Source: Bacillota bacterium
GTDB taxonomy: Bacteria > Bacillota > Clostridia > Peptostreptococcales > Anaerovoracaceae
DNA length: 9,915 bases
Direction of reading: 5' to 3'
Assembly: GCA_017386805.1 (NCBI GenBank)
Contig: JAFOGM010000126.1
Span: 1-9,915 of the forward strand
Part shown: piece by piece, positions 1-6,536 of the stretch
Layout of the letters: every line of letters begins with the position of its first letter
Position numbering within the stretch: position 1 is the first letter of the stretch
The notes under the pieces: generated by a model
Databases searched by the model: none
The model's input: only the letters and a program-made list of their open reading frames with translations
What the model was told of the DNA's origin: nothing
Translations under genes and position numbers: made by a program

Positions 1-40
1 GAGCACGAACGGCCAGGTCTGCAATTTTATAGCCATCATA

Positions 41-81
41 AGAAAAAGACGCGGAAGGAATTCCTTCCTCCCTCCGCGTCT
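41..81 (-). terminator. Intrinsic terminator closing the glmS-glmL-glmE-mal operon
   Basis: On the minus strand a 9-bp perfect stem (arms 73-81 and 47-55, AGACGCGGA pairing with TCCGCGTCT) is followed by a run of five T (43-47 on the plus strand as A), starting 12 bp past the mal stop codon. The intervening loop itself holds a purine/pyrimidine palindrome (GGAAGGAATTCCTTCC, 53-68), so an alternative inner hairpin is possible. The position fits the end of the operon. Confidence 0.9.
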
Positions 82-93
82 CAAAGTCTTTAT

Positions 94-1335
94 TTATTTT
101 GCCTGCATGCATGCCAGAATTCTCTGCATTTCGTTGTAAACGATCATGTAACCTTCGTCTACGCCCATACCCGGCTTAGCCAGGATCTGGTCAGGCTGAG
201 TAGCCATAGCCAGGTTTACGCAAACCTGTGCAGAACGGTCGGTTTCGTTGCAGGTACCGCCCTGGTAAGCGCCGATACCCTTTTCCTTGCAGTAGATAAC
301 AGCTTCGCAGATGTTGTTGATACCACCCAGGTCAGGAGTCTTGATCTGAACCATGTGGCCAGCCTTGTTGTCAGCGAAGTACTTGATATCTTCCAGAGTG
401 TTGCACCATTCGTCAGCAACCAGCTCAACATCGATACCACGACGGTCAACTTCTGCGGTCAGTTCCTTCAGAGCGATCATCTGAGCTTCTCTTTCTTCAG
501 CGTCCATAGGACCTTCGATTCTCAGCTTGTAGGGCTTAGCAGTTTCAACCAGAGTTTCGATGTAGTCAGCCATTTCCTTGTAGTTGTTTACGCCGAATGC
601 CATACCGATGGTACCATATACGTCGATGTGCATTACAGGAGCGTATTCTTCGTAAGGAGCCAGCTGAGAAATTCTGTCTCTTAACCAAGCAACGAAGTCT
701 CTCAGGATGGAACCATCCTTACCCAGCTTGGTTTCTACGTTGTTGATCAGAGCGTGAGGCAGAACGTCTGCACCCTTCATGATCATCTTGTCGGAGTTGT
801 CATAACGGTTGTCACCGGACTGAGTGAAGATGGGGATCTGTCTCCATTCGGGCTTCAGATCGTATTCTTCAGCAACAACTTCGCACATCATCTTCTTGTT
901 AGCCTTAGCTACAGCGTCCAGAACAGCCTGGGTAACACCGTAACGGATAGCGATGTGCAGTCTGTTACCTTCAACTTCAACAGCTTCAACTTCAGCAGCC
1001 ATTTCACGGAAAGTGGAGATTTCCTTACCTTCCAGAACGGGAGCAACGTACTTTTCGATTACGGGAATGAAGTCCTTAGCCAGGAACAGGGGGTCACGGC
1101 CACCAGCACCGGAGTACTGTACAGCTGCGCAGTCACCGTAAGCCATCTGACCATCTTCCAAGATCAGGATAACGGAGATTGCTTCACCAGCCTGACGAAC
1201 TGCGGTGAAACCAGCGGTTACGGGTTCGCCGATGTAAGCGGAACCGTCGGACTTAGCGCCCTTCTTGATAGCTCTCTGGTCGTCGAAGAAGAAACCAGTT
1301 CTGCCCTTAGCGCAGACTACCTTCTGAATTTTCAT
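94..1335 (-). CDS. mal: Methylaspartate ammonia-lyase (3-methylaspartase)
   Basis: Cytoplasmic enolase-superfamily lyase, 413 aa, the usual family length. It eliminates ammonia from (2S,3S)-3-methylaspartate to give mesaconate, the second step of the methylaspartate route of glutamate fermentation. Active-site residues described for the Citrobacter/Clostridium enzymes are present: Gln172, His194 (R-face base), and Mg ligands Asp238, Glu274 and Asp308. Gln330 and Lys332 (S-face base, in the motif VQIKTPDLGG) and Thr361-Cys362 are also present; from Glu274 on the numbering is one higher than in the published enzyme. The ATG at 1335 has GGAGG ten bases upstream. It is the last gene of the operon, 44 bp after glmE, and a terminator follows. 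The product matches the substrate that GlmS/GlmE make, so the functional call is secure. The residue roles are recalled from the characterised enzymes; their presence is read from the translation. Confidence 0.97.
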   Translation of the reverse strand: MKIQKVVCAKGRTGFFFDDQRAIKKGAKSDGSAYIGEPVTAGFTAVRQAGEAISVILILEDGQMAYGDCAAVQYSGAGGRDPLFLAKDFIPVIEKYVAPVLEGKEISTFREMAAEVEAVEVEGNRLHIAIRYGVTQAVLDAVAKANKKMMCEVVAEEYDLKPEWRQIPIFTQSGDNRYDNSDKMIMKGADVLPHALINNVETKLGKDGSILRDFVAWLRDRISQLAPYEEYAPVMHIDVYGTIGMAFGVNNYKEMADYIETLVETAKPYKLRIEGPMDAEEREAQMIALKELTAEVDRRGIDVELVADEWCNTLEDIKYFADNKAGHMVQIKTPDLGGINNICEAVIYCKEKGIGAYQGGTCNETDRSAQVCVNLAMATQPDQILAKPGMGVDEGYMIVYNEMQRILACMQAK

Positions 1336-1379
1336 GATTGTAAATCCTCCGAAATTAATTCTATGTTAACTATAAGTGA

Positions 1380-2834
1380 TTACTTACCGGGACGACCTAC
1401 CAGCTTACCCTTAGAGATGGAGTAAACGTCGTCGATGGTCATCTGGAAGGAAGCCTGACGCTTTTCAGCCTGAGCTCTTTCTTCGATCTTTTCACGGTTG
1501 AAGTCCTTCAGTTCCTTAGTGAAGGGAACGTTGCCGGGGTTCAGGATACGGATTGCACCTTCGTTGTCACGGCAGGACAGCATCTTACCAGCGTTGTGCT
1601 TGGACGGAGCGAACGGGATATCCAGAACGCCTGCAGCGAATGCCTTAACGGTACCAACTGCCAGGTCACCGTGACCCAGTTCGAATACCTTGTCAACGAT
1701 GCATCTGGTTTCAGCAGAGATGATCATCATTTCCTGAACTACCTGGCTGGAATTGGACATTTCCTGGTCGGTCAGCATGTTGATGATCTGCTTGGTGCAG
1801 CGCAGACCTGCAGCGTTAGCTTCCTTGGTGGGAACACCGAAAGCTTCGTGCGGAGTCTTAACGATTACCTTGGTAGCCTTGGACAGAGCTGCGATGGTGG
1901 AACCCCAAGCGATTACGGAGAATGCCTGAGCTTCGTCCTGCGGGAAGCCACCCATCCACTGGTGCAGTACGGTGGTAACTTCTACATCATTGTAGCCGTA
2001 ACGACGCAGGTATTCTTCGGTCAGAGCGCCCAGAGAACGGATCGCTGCAACGTCCTGTACCAGGTTACCGCACTGGCCGTAACCAACGGTAACGTTCTTA
2101 ACGCCCTGTTCAGCAGCCAGCAGAGATTCGATGATTGCTACTGCGTGGGAAATGCAGGGGGGAACCAGAGTACCGGTCAGCGGACCGTAGGGTTCTCTGT
2201 TGATGGAAACGCCAGCTTCTTCATAGATACCGGTCAGGCGGTCGCAATACTGCCAGTCACGGATGGTCTTTTCCAGGCTTACGTTCTTAGCGTAGGGGAT
2301 ATTGTAAGAGATACCGCCGCCTTCGTAGCTGGTGAAACCAGCAGCGTAGGAGATTTCGGTCAGCAGACGAGCGTCCGGTGTACCGTGACGGATCTGTACG
2401 GGAGTGTTCAGTTCGTTGATGATCTGACGGGATGCATATACACCGTGGTTAACAACGGGCAGACCATTCAGCATGGACTTGTTTTCACGGATGGATTCCT
2501 GGATACCAACTTCAGCTTCCTTGAATCTGCTCTGACGAGTGTAGCTGTCGATGGTGGAGGGCAGCAGGTCCGCGCCGCCTTCGTTCTGCAGGAAGGTCAG
2601 CAGTTCGATGTGATCCTTGATCAGTGCAACACCTGCACGGGGCTGGATCAGAGTCTTGCCTTCAGCCTTAGCCTTGGACAGCTTCTTACCGAAGTTCTTG
2701 TGTTCCGGCAGGCTCTTGTGGAATTCTACAGCTTCTTCGAAGTTAACGTCTGCACCGGTGGGCCACTGGTTTAAGATTTCTTTCTGAATTCCATAGAATT
2801 CGTCATTGCTCAGTCTTTTATTCTGCAATTCCAT
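1380..2834 (-). CDS. glmE: Glutamate mutase epsilon subunit (methylaspartate mutase, catalytic TIM barrel)
   Basis: 484 aa, near-identical in length to clostridial GlmE (MutE). Together with GlmS it binds adenosylcobalamin and converts (S)-glutamate to (2S,3S)-3-methylaspartate by a radical carbon-skeleton rearrangement in the cytoplasm. All residues I recall as substrate- or cofactor-contacting in the Clostridium cochlearium structure fall at the same numbers here: Arg66, Arg100, Arg149 (the 'arginine claw'), Glu171, Tyr177, Tyr181, Lys326 and Glu330. The enzyme should therefore be active. The ATG at 2834 lies inside the 3' end of glmL, a 17-nt overlap in another frame, with a GGAG ten bases upstream, so translation is probably coupled to glmL. 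Codon choice is strongly biased, as in mal, which suggests high expression and explains the long antisense open frame seen opposite it. Confidence 0.97.
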   Translation of the reverse strand: MELQNKRLSNDEFYGIQKEILNQWPTGADVNFEEAVEFHKSLPEHKNFGKKLSKAKAEGKTLIQPRAGVALIKDHIELLTFLQNEGGADLLPSTIDSYTRQSRFKEAEVGIQESIRENKSMLNGLPVVNHGVYASRQIINELNTPVQIRHGTPDARLLTEISYAAGFTSYEGGGISYNIPYAKNVSLEKTIRDWQYCDRLTGIYEEAGVSINREPYGPLTGTLVPPCISHAVAIIESLLAAEQGVKNVTVGYGQCGNLVQDVAAIRSLGALTEEYLRRYGYNDVEVTTVLHQWMGGFPQDEAQAFSVIAWGSTIAALSKATKVIVKTPHEAFGVPTKEANAAGLRCTKQIINMLTDQEMSNSSQVVQEMMIISAETRCIVDKVFELGHGDLAVGTVKAFAAGVLDIPFAPSKHNAGKMLSCRDNEGAIRILNPGNVPFTKELKDFNREKIEERAQAEKRQASFQMTIDDVYSISKGKLVGRPGK

Positions 2835-4212
2835 AGGATTTAAGCTCCTTCTTCATAATGTTCAGTGCGATGTCCGGCTCATACTGGCTCAATAAGCCCA
2901 TAGCGGACAGGATATACTGTTTATCAACCAGAACCTCAAATCTCTGAGGCTTCAGAGAACCGGGTTCCTTCATGTCATACAGCGCGTGCGCTGCGATTTT
3001 ATCTACGGTGTCCACGTGGATCAGAGAACCGCCGGTGATAACCACCTTATCGACTCTGCTGAGGTCCTTACCGGTCTGTGCATAGGCTTCACCCAGAGGA
3101 GTGTATACCTTTTCCAGAGTACCGGCGTGTCGTGTTACGCCTGTTTTGATTGCTAAGGACGCCAGCGCGAAGTCCAGATTTCTCAGTTCTTCGGTGGTGG
3201 GCATGGTGTCGGTATGTGTGGTGATCAGTTCCATCAGCTCACATACGCGATCTTCGCTCAGTCCCGACAATCTGCAGACATTGGCCAGTCCACCGGCTTC
3301 CACAATGCCGTTGGCACTGTATCTCATACCGATGTCCCCTTCTACCGTACGCTTTGCGTAGGGTTCGGGAAGTCCCTTCATAACCGTATTGGTTCGTTCG
3401 GGAAGACCTTCTGTCATGGAATAAATGTCTGTGGTAGCTCCGCCAACGTCCACGGCAACCAGCTCACCCCAACCGGACTGGTTCTCAGTCCCCTTGGAGA
3501 GCAGTTCCATGGCAGCCAATACAGCTGCGGGAGTCGGCATCATGATACCGGAAATCAAATGGCTGATCTTGGATAAGCCCTTGGCCTTGATGATGCGGTC
3601 CAGGAAGACCTCACGGATCAGTTCCTGCGCCGGGCCAATGTTCAGTTCATTGAATTTCGGCATTACATTTGCACAGACCTTAACGTCTTTACCGGCTTCG
3701 GTCAGAATCTTTTCGCAGGTTCTGGCCGCAGTGCGGTTTCCGGCTACAATAATGGGGAAGTCCAGAGGGATCGAAGCCAGGATCTTGGCATTTTCGATAA
3801 TATTCTCTTTATTTCCGCCGTCTGTACCTCCGGTCAGCAGGAAGATATCAGGCTTCAGCTGCTGAATTTCTTCCGCGTCATCTTCGGTCATCTGATAGGA
3901 ATACACCTTCATCACCTTTGCGCCTGCGCCTAAGGACGCCTGTCTGGCAGCTTCCGCTGTCAGTTCCGGTACCAGACCGCAGCTGATCATTTTCAGACCG
4001 CCGGCAGCGCTGGAACAAGCGTAGTGATGTTCGTATTCCAAGTCTCCGATCTTTTCCGAAAGCAACGCGAGTGCGTTGTTCAGACCTTCGTTGACGTCGG
4101 TCTGAACAGTCGTGTAACTGGCCGCGGTACCCAGAACTTTCTGTTCATCCAGGTCAACTGCCGTTACTTTGGTATTGGTGCTTCCGAAATCGATCATCAG
4201 GATCGGTTTCAT
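2818..4212 (-). CDS. glmL: GlmL/MutL glutamate mutase reactivating ATPase
   Basis: 464 aa actin/Hsp70-fold ATPase of the GlmL (MutL) family. In characterised clostridia this protein is thought to reactivate glutamate mutase whose cobalamin has been damaged, by exchanging the inactive cofactor. The N-terminus carries the phosphate-1 motif DFGSTNTK (residues 8-15). A second phosphate motif, AVDVGGATTDIYS, lies around residues 252-264, and an adenosine-loop VVITGGSLIH is near residue 393. No transmembrane segment is apparent. It sits 18 bp after glmS and overlaps glmE by 17 nt, the classical glmS-glmL-glmE order, so the three proteins are made together. The ribosome site (GGTGA, about five bases before ATG) is weaker than those of its neighbours, which suits a chaperone-like protein needed in smaller amounts; that point is inference. 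Confidence 0.95.
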   Translation of the reverse strand: MKPILMIDFGSTNTKVTAVDLDEQKVLGTAASYTTVQTDVNEGLNNALALLSEKIGDLEYEHHYACSSAAGGLKMISCGLVPELTAEAARQASLGAGAKVMKVYSYQMTEDDAEEIQQLKPDIFLLTGGTDGGNKENIIENAKILASIPLDFPIIVAGNRTAARTCEKILTEAGKDVKVCANVMPKFNELNIGPAQELIREVFLDRIIKAKGLSKISHLISGIMMPTPAAVLAAMELLSKGTENQSGWGELVAVDVGGATTDIYSMTEGLPERTNTVMKGLPEPYAKRTVEGDIGMRYSANGIVEAGGLANVCRLSGLSEDRVCELMELITTHTDTMPTTEELRNLDFALASLAIKTGVTRHAGTLEKVYTPLGEAYAQTGKDLSRVDKVVITGGSLIHVDTVDKIAAHALYDMKEPGSLKPQRFEVLVDKQYILSAMGLLSQYEPDIALNIMKKELKSYGIAE

Positions 4213-4230
4213 TTACGTCACCAGCCTATC

Positions 4231-4641
4231 TTACTTTAAATCTTCGTTCAGTGCAGCGATGGTTTCTTCCGGAGCGGTACCAGGTCCGAATACTCTGTTG
4301 TAACCCATCTTCTTGAAACGAGCTTCAACTTCATCGAAGGGCTGCTTACCAACTACGATGTTACCGCCAACATACAGCAGGATGTCCTTCAGACCAGCTT
4401 CATCGCACTTTTCTCTCAGACCACGGCAGTCCACTTCGCCGGGACCATACAGGGAGGATACCAGAATAGCATCCGCTGCGGTTTCGGTAGCAGCTGCGAT
4501 GAATTCTTCCTGAGATACCATAACGCCCAGGTTAGTAACTTCGAAGCCAGCTGCTTCAAATGCGTGATTCAGAATCTGAATACCAACTGCGTGTACATCG
4601 GCACCAATTACACCGATGACTAACTTTTTCTTTTCGCTCAT
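4231..4641 (-). CDS. glmS: Glutamate mutase sigma subunit (B12-binding)
   Basis: 136 aa Rossmann-like cobalamin-binding subunit of glutamate mutase, same size as clostridial GlmS (MutS). It carries the base-off/His-on motif GADVHAVG, with Asp15 and His17 (the lower cobalt ligand) and Gly20. SSLYGPGEVDC and YVGGNIVVGKQ, the loops that surround the nucleotide tail, follow. The clostridial relatives I recall usually have Q or H where this protein has P in SLYGPGE; this looks tolerable. An in-frame ATG exists 96 bp further upstream. I chose the ATG at 4641 because GAGGTGG lies just before it and because the protein then starts, as relatives do, a few residues before LVIGVIGAD. The upstream in-frame stretch is low-complexity leader sequence and would put translation into the inverted repeat. 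It is the first gene of the second operon. Confidence 0.96.
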   Translation of the reverse strand: MSEKKKLVIGVIGADVHAVGIQILNHAFEAAGFEVTNLGVMVSQEEFIAAATETAADAILVSSLYGPGEVDCRGLREKCDEAGLKDILLYVGGNIVVGKQPFDEVEARFKKMGYNRVFGPGTAPEETIAALNEDLK

Positions 4642-4692
4642 AGTCCACCTCGTACTTATGTAGTGAATTAGCTTAACTGATTGATACTTTTT

Positions 4693-4744
4693 ATACATTT
4701 TTGAATTGTACATACTTTTCCAGTTTACACTATTCAAAATGTAT
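4693..4744 (-). repeat. Imperfect inverted repeat in the glmS leader
   Basis: Arms ATACATTTTTGAAT (4693-4706) and ATTCAAAATGTAT (4732-4744) are reverse complements apart from one extra T, with a 25-bp spacer. It begins within a few bases of the predicted transcription start, so in the RNA it would fold as a weak AU-rich stem around the 5' end. It could instead be a protein-binding site on DNA. No T run follows that would make it a terminator, and it is too small for a cobalamin riboswitch. Confidence 0.5.
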
Positions 4745-4753
4745 CATATCTAT

Positions 4754-4782
4754 ATATTACATTGTACCATATCATTTGTCAA
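4754..4782 (-). promoter_or_regulatory. Sigma-A promoter of glmS-glmL-glmE-mal
   Basis: On the minus strand TTGACA (4777-4782) is followed after exactly 17 bp by TAATAT (4754-4759). The predicted start is near 4747, giving a leader of about 105 nt before glmS. The -35 is a perfect consensus. A second TTGACA nine bases upstream (4786-4791) forms a direct repeat but has no well-spaced -10 (nearest TACAAT is 19 bp away). Confidence 0.75.
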
Positions 4783-4791
4783 CTGTGTCAA
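4777..4791. promoter_or_regulatory. Direct repeat overlapping the glmS -35, possible operator
   Basis: TGTCAA-CTG-TGTCAA on the plus strand (4777-4782 and 4786-4791) covers the -35 hexamer of the glmS promoter. A related string, TTGGACAAACTGTTGA on the minus strand at about 9347-9362, occurs in the leader of the other operon. A regulator such as the adjacent GntR protein could bind here, but part of the match is just the -35 consensus, so the call is weak. Confidence 0.25.
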
Positions 4792-4805
4792 TTTGTATGG
4801 CTCAG

Positions 4806-4827
4806 AAACGTTACAGTTCCAACGTTT
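4806..4827. promoter_or_regulatory. Inverted repeat upstream of the glmS promoter, candidate regulator site
   Basis: AAACGTT (4806-4812) and AACGTTT (4821-4827) are exact reverse complements separated by 8 bp. Their centre lies about 35 bp upstream of the -35 box, where an activator or an upstream operator would sit. Each arm is itself centred on the palindrome AACGTT. One more AAACGTT copy occurs at 9438-9444, just after the predicted start of the first operon. AACGTT also occurs inside coding sequence, so the association may be chance. Confidence 0.35.
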
Positions 4828-4838
4828 TTATCGATTCA

Positions 4839-4886
4839 CAAAAAAAGAAACTGTCCGCAGCTATTTTACCAAAAAAGCTGCGGACA
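4839..4886 (-). terminator. Second terminator-like hairpin between gntR and glmS
   Basis: An 11-bp perfect stem, TGTCCGCAGCT (4852-4862) with AGCTGCGGACA (4876-4886), has a 13-nt loop. Read on the minus strand it is followed by GTTTCTTTTTTTG, a near-continuous T run. It lies upstream of the glmS promoter and after the gntR terminator, so it would back that terminator up. Confidence 0.75.
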
Positions 4887-4934
4887 AGCCTCCTTTTCCT
4901 CGTAGAAAATTGTCATTATGTCAATTTTTCACCG

Positions 4935-4968
4935 AAAAAAAAGCGCAGTTTTTTCAGACTGCGCTTTT
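4935..4968 (-). terminator. Intrinsic terminator directly after gntR
   Basis: An 11-bp perfect stem, AAAAGCGCAGT (4939-4949) with ACTGCGCTTTT (4958-4968), and an 8-nt loop are followed on the minus strand by an uninterrupted run of T to 4935. It starts four bases after the gntR stop codon and so ends the first operon. The symmetrical A/T flanks could let it work weakly on the plus strand too. Confidence 0.92.
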
Positions 4969-4971
4969 GAT

Positions 4972-5964
4972 TTAATGACTTCTTTTTTGATTCATGCATC
5001 GTTTGATGAGCTCTTCCACATAGATGAAAGATCCTCTGTCGATCTTATAATCGTAAGGAATCAACTGTCCTCCATCCCGTTCGAAGGAAGCCAGAAGTTC
5101 TTTTTCCTGCGCCGACGCAAAGACCGCATATCCTTCCGGTACAACGATCACATTCTTATCCACCAGGAAGGCTTTCAACTGATCGCTGTTTCCGAACAGC
5201 TGGATCGTCAGATGCTCCGACCAATCGCCCATTCCCTGACAATTTCTCCGGATCAAGGATGCGAAGTTATCGCTGGCAGCCACGATTCCTACGGAAACGT
5301 GATCCTGCAGCTTCGCCAATCGAATGACCGTCTTTGTGGTGGGCATCAGGGACATCATCCCCAAGGTATTGGCAGGGTGAATGTAATATTCCACCTGAGC
5401 GTAATGAGTAGATGTAGTCAAAACCAGATCGTAATCCGAGTTCAGTTTTTCCACCACTTCATTCAGCTGACCAAGTCCGAAGCTGGCAACCTCTGCATAG
5501 CCGATCTGAGACAGCTGGTCTTCGATCAGATGCAGGGTTTCCGGGTTACAATCCATGATGGCAACCTTCACCACATCGTATTTTTCTTCCAGACCGCGCA
5601 GCTTTAATCCCACGTAAATTTCCATTTCACGGGGCGTAAATCCCAGGTCTTCCAGCTGTTCAAACAACTGATCGATGGCATTCATGGCCTTTTCCTTGCG
5701 GCTGGCGTTGTCCTCTTCGGTCTGTCCCAGAATGAAAGTTCCCTTTCCCTGGGTCATCTCTACGATTCCAAGGCGCTGCAGCTGATCATAGGCATGTTTG
5801 ATCGTTCCACGGGAGATCCCCATTTCATCGGCAAGCTCACGTACCGTAGGAAGCTGATACCCCGACGGCAGCTTACCGGAATGGACAGCTCTCTGGATCA
5901 CTTCCACGATCTGTTTGTACAGCGGGCTATCGCTGTTTCCATCCAGTTTCAGATTCAATGGCAT
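4972..5964 (-). CDS. GntR-family transcriptional regulator with unassigned effector domain
   Basis: 330 aa. Residues about 14-77 are a clear GntR winged helix-turn-helix: PLYKQIVEVIQ opens the domain, QLPTVRELADEMGISRGTIKHAYDQL is the recognition region, and GKGTFIL is the wing. The remaining ~250 residues are not a recognisable UTRA, FCD or aminotransferase domain. They contain a linker helix (about 85-105), then alternating strand/helix segments such as KVAIMDCNPET, YDLVLTTSTHY and NVIVVPEGYAVF, suggesting two alpha/beta lobes that could bind a small ligand. The gene starts 3 bp after the beta-subunit stop, its ribosome site (GGAGAAG) lying in the end of that gene, so it is co-translated with the hydratase. 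By position it likely controls this cluster, possibly in response to glutamate, mesaconate or a related acid. Ligand, sign of control and operator are inference. Confidence 0.88.
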   Translation of the reverse strand: MPLNLKLDGNSDSPLYKQIVEVIQRAVHSGKLPSGYQLPTVRELADEMGISRGTIKHAYDQLQRLGIVEMTQGKGTFILGQTEEDNASRKEKAMNAIDQLFEQLEDLGFTPREMEIYVGLKLRGLEEKYDVVKVAIMDCNPETLHLIEDQLSQIGYAEVASFGLGQLNEVVEKLNSDYDLVLTTSTHYAQVEYYIHPANTLGMMSLMPTTKTVIRLAKLQDHVSVGIVAASDNFASLIRRNCQGMGDWSEHLTIQLFGNSDQLKAFLVDKNVIVVPEGYAVFASAQEKELLASFERDGGQLIPYDYKIDRGSFIYVEELIKRCMNQKRSH

Positions 5965-5967
5965 ATA

Positions 5968-6525
5968 CTACTTCTCCATAGCCAGGAATTCTTTTCTTCC
6001 CACTTCGTACTGGTTGTTTCCTTCACAGTCGATGATAACGGTCAGAGGCAGGTTTTCCACTTCCAGACGACGGATCGCTTCTGCGCCCAGATCTTCGTAA
6101 GCTACAATTTCTGCCTTCTTGATGCACTTTGCCAGCAGAGCACCGCAGCCGCCGATGGCGCCGAAGTAGATTCCAGTGTTCTTCTTCATGGATTCCACAA
6201 CTTCTGCGGATCTCTTACCCTTACCGATCATGCCCTTCAGACCCTGATCCAGCAGTGCAGGAGCATACGCATCCATACGATAGCTGGTGGTAGGACCGGC
6301 AGAACCGATGACCTGACCCGGCTGTGCCGGTGCAGGACCTACGTAATAAATGATACCGTCAGTCAGATCTACGGGCAGTTCCTTACCCTGTTCCAGCAGT
6401 TCCACCAGACGCTTGTGAGCTGCGTCTCTTCCGGTATAGATCACGCCGGTCAGCAGAACATTGTCGCCTGCACGCAGTTCCTTTACAACTTCAGCCGTTA
6501 ACGGCGTAGTAATTCTCTTTTCCAT
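5968..6525 (-). CDS. Class I fumarase-type hydratase beta subunit, probable mesaconase
   Basis: 185 aa, the length of two-subunit class I fumarase / L-tartrate dehydratase beta chains. Family marks are GRDAAHKR (residues 33-40), the substrate-loop GPTTSYRMDAYAP around residue 77, MIGKGKRS and the glycine turn FGAIGGCGALL. With the alpha subunit it forms an Fe-S hydro-lyase. Family members act on fumarate/malate, tartrate or mesaconate/citramalate. Sitting in a cluster that makes mesaconate, mesaconase (mesaconate plus water to (S)-citramalate) is the best assignment, but sequence alone does not fix substrate. The start ATG at 6525 has GGAGG seven bases upstream; this ribosome site overlaps the alpha stop codon, so the two are translationally linked in equal amounts. 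Confidence 0.92.
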   Translation of the reverse strand: MEKRITTPLTAEVVKELRAGDNVLLTGVIYTGRDAAHKRLVELLEQGKELPVDLTDGIIYYVGPAPAQPGQVIGSAGPTTSYRMDAYAPALLDQGLKGMIGKGKRSAEVVESMKKNTGIYFGAIGGCGALLAKCIKKAEIVAYEDLGAEAIRRLEVENLPLTVIIDCEGNNQYEVGRKEFLAMEK

Positions 6526-6536
6526 GATCCAACCTC

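Noticed and set aside
1..40. Possible start or fragment of a further minus-strand gene (a short open frame with ATGATGGCT near 28-36)
   Set aside because: Too short to judge, no ribosome site before the ATG, and it lies right after the operon terminator.
1596..2774. Long plus-strand open frame (392 codons) opposite glmE, and similar ones opposite mal, the hydratase genes and the regulator
   Set aside because: They are antisense shadows produced by strong codon bias. They have no ribosome site or family motifs, and the minus-strand genes are certain.
4642..4737. In-frame N-terminal extension of glmS to an ATG at 4737
   Set aside because: No ribosome site, residues unlike any GlmS, and it would run through the leader inverted repeat; the ATG at 4641 has a GAGGTGG and gives the family length.
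4642..4753. Cobalamin riboswitch upstream of the B12-dependent mutase
   Set aside because: The predicted leader is only about 105 nt and AT-rich, with no B12-box-like sequence.
4701..4975. Small plus-strand open frames of 89 codons in the gntR-glmS gap
   Set aside because: They run through two terminators and the promoter, are low complexity, and lack a ribosome binding site.
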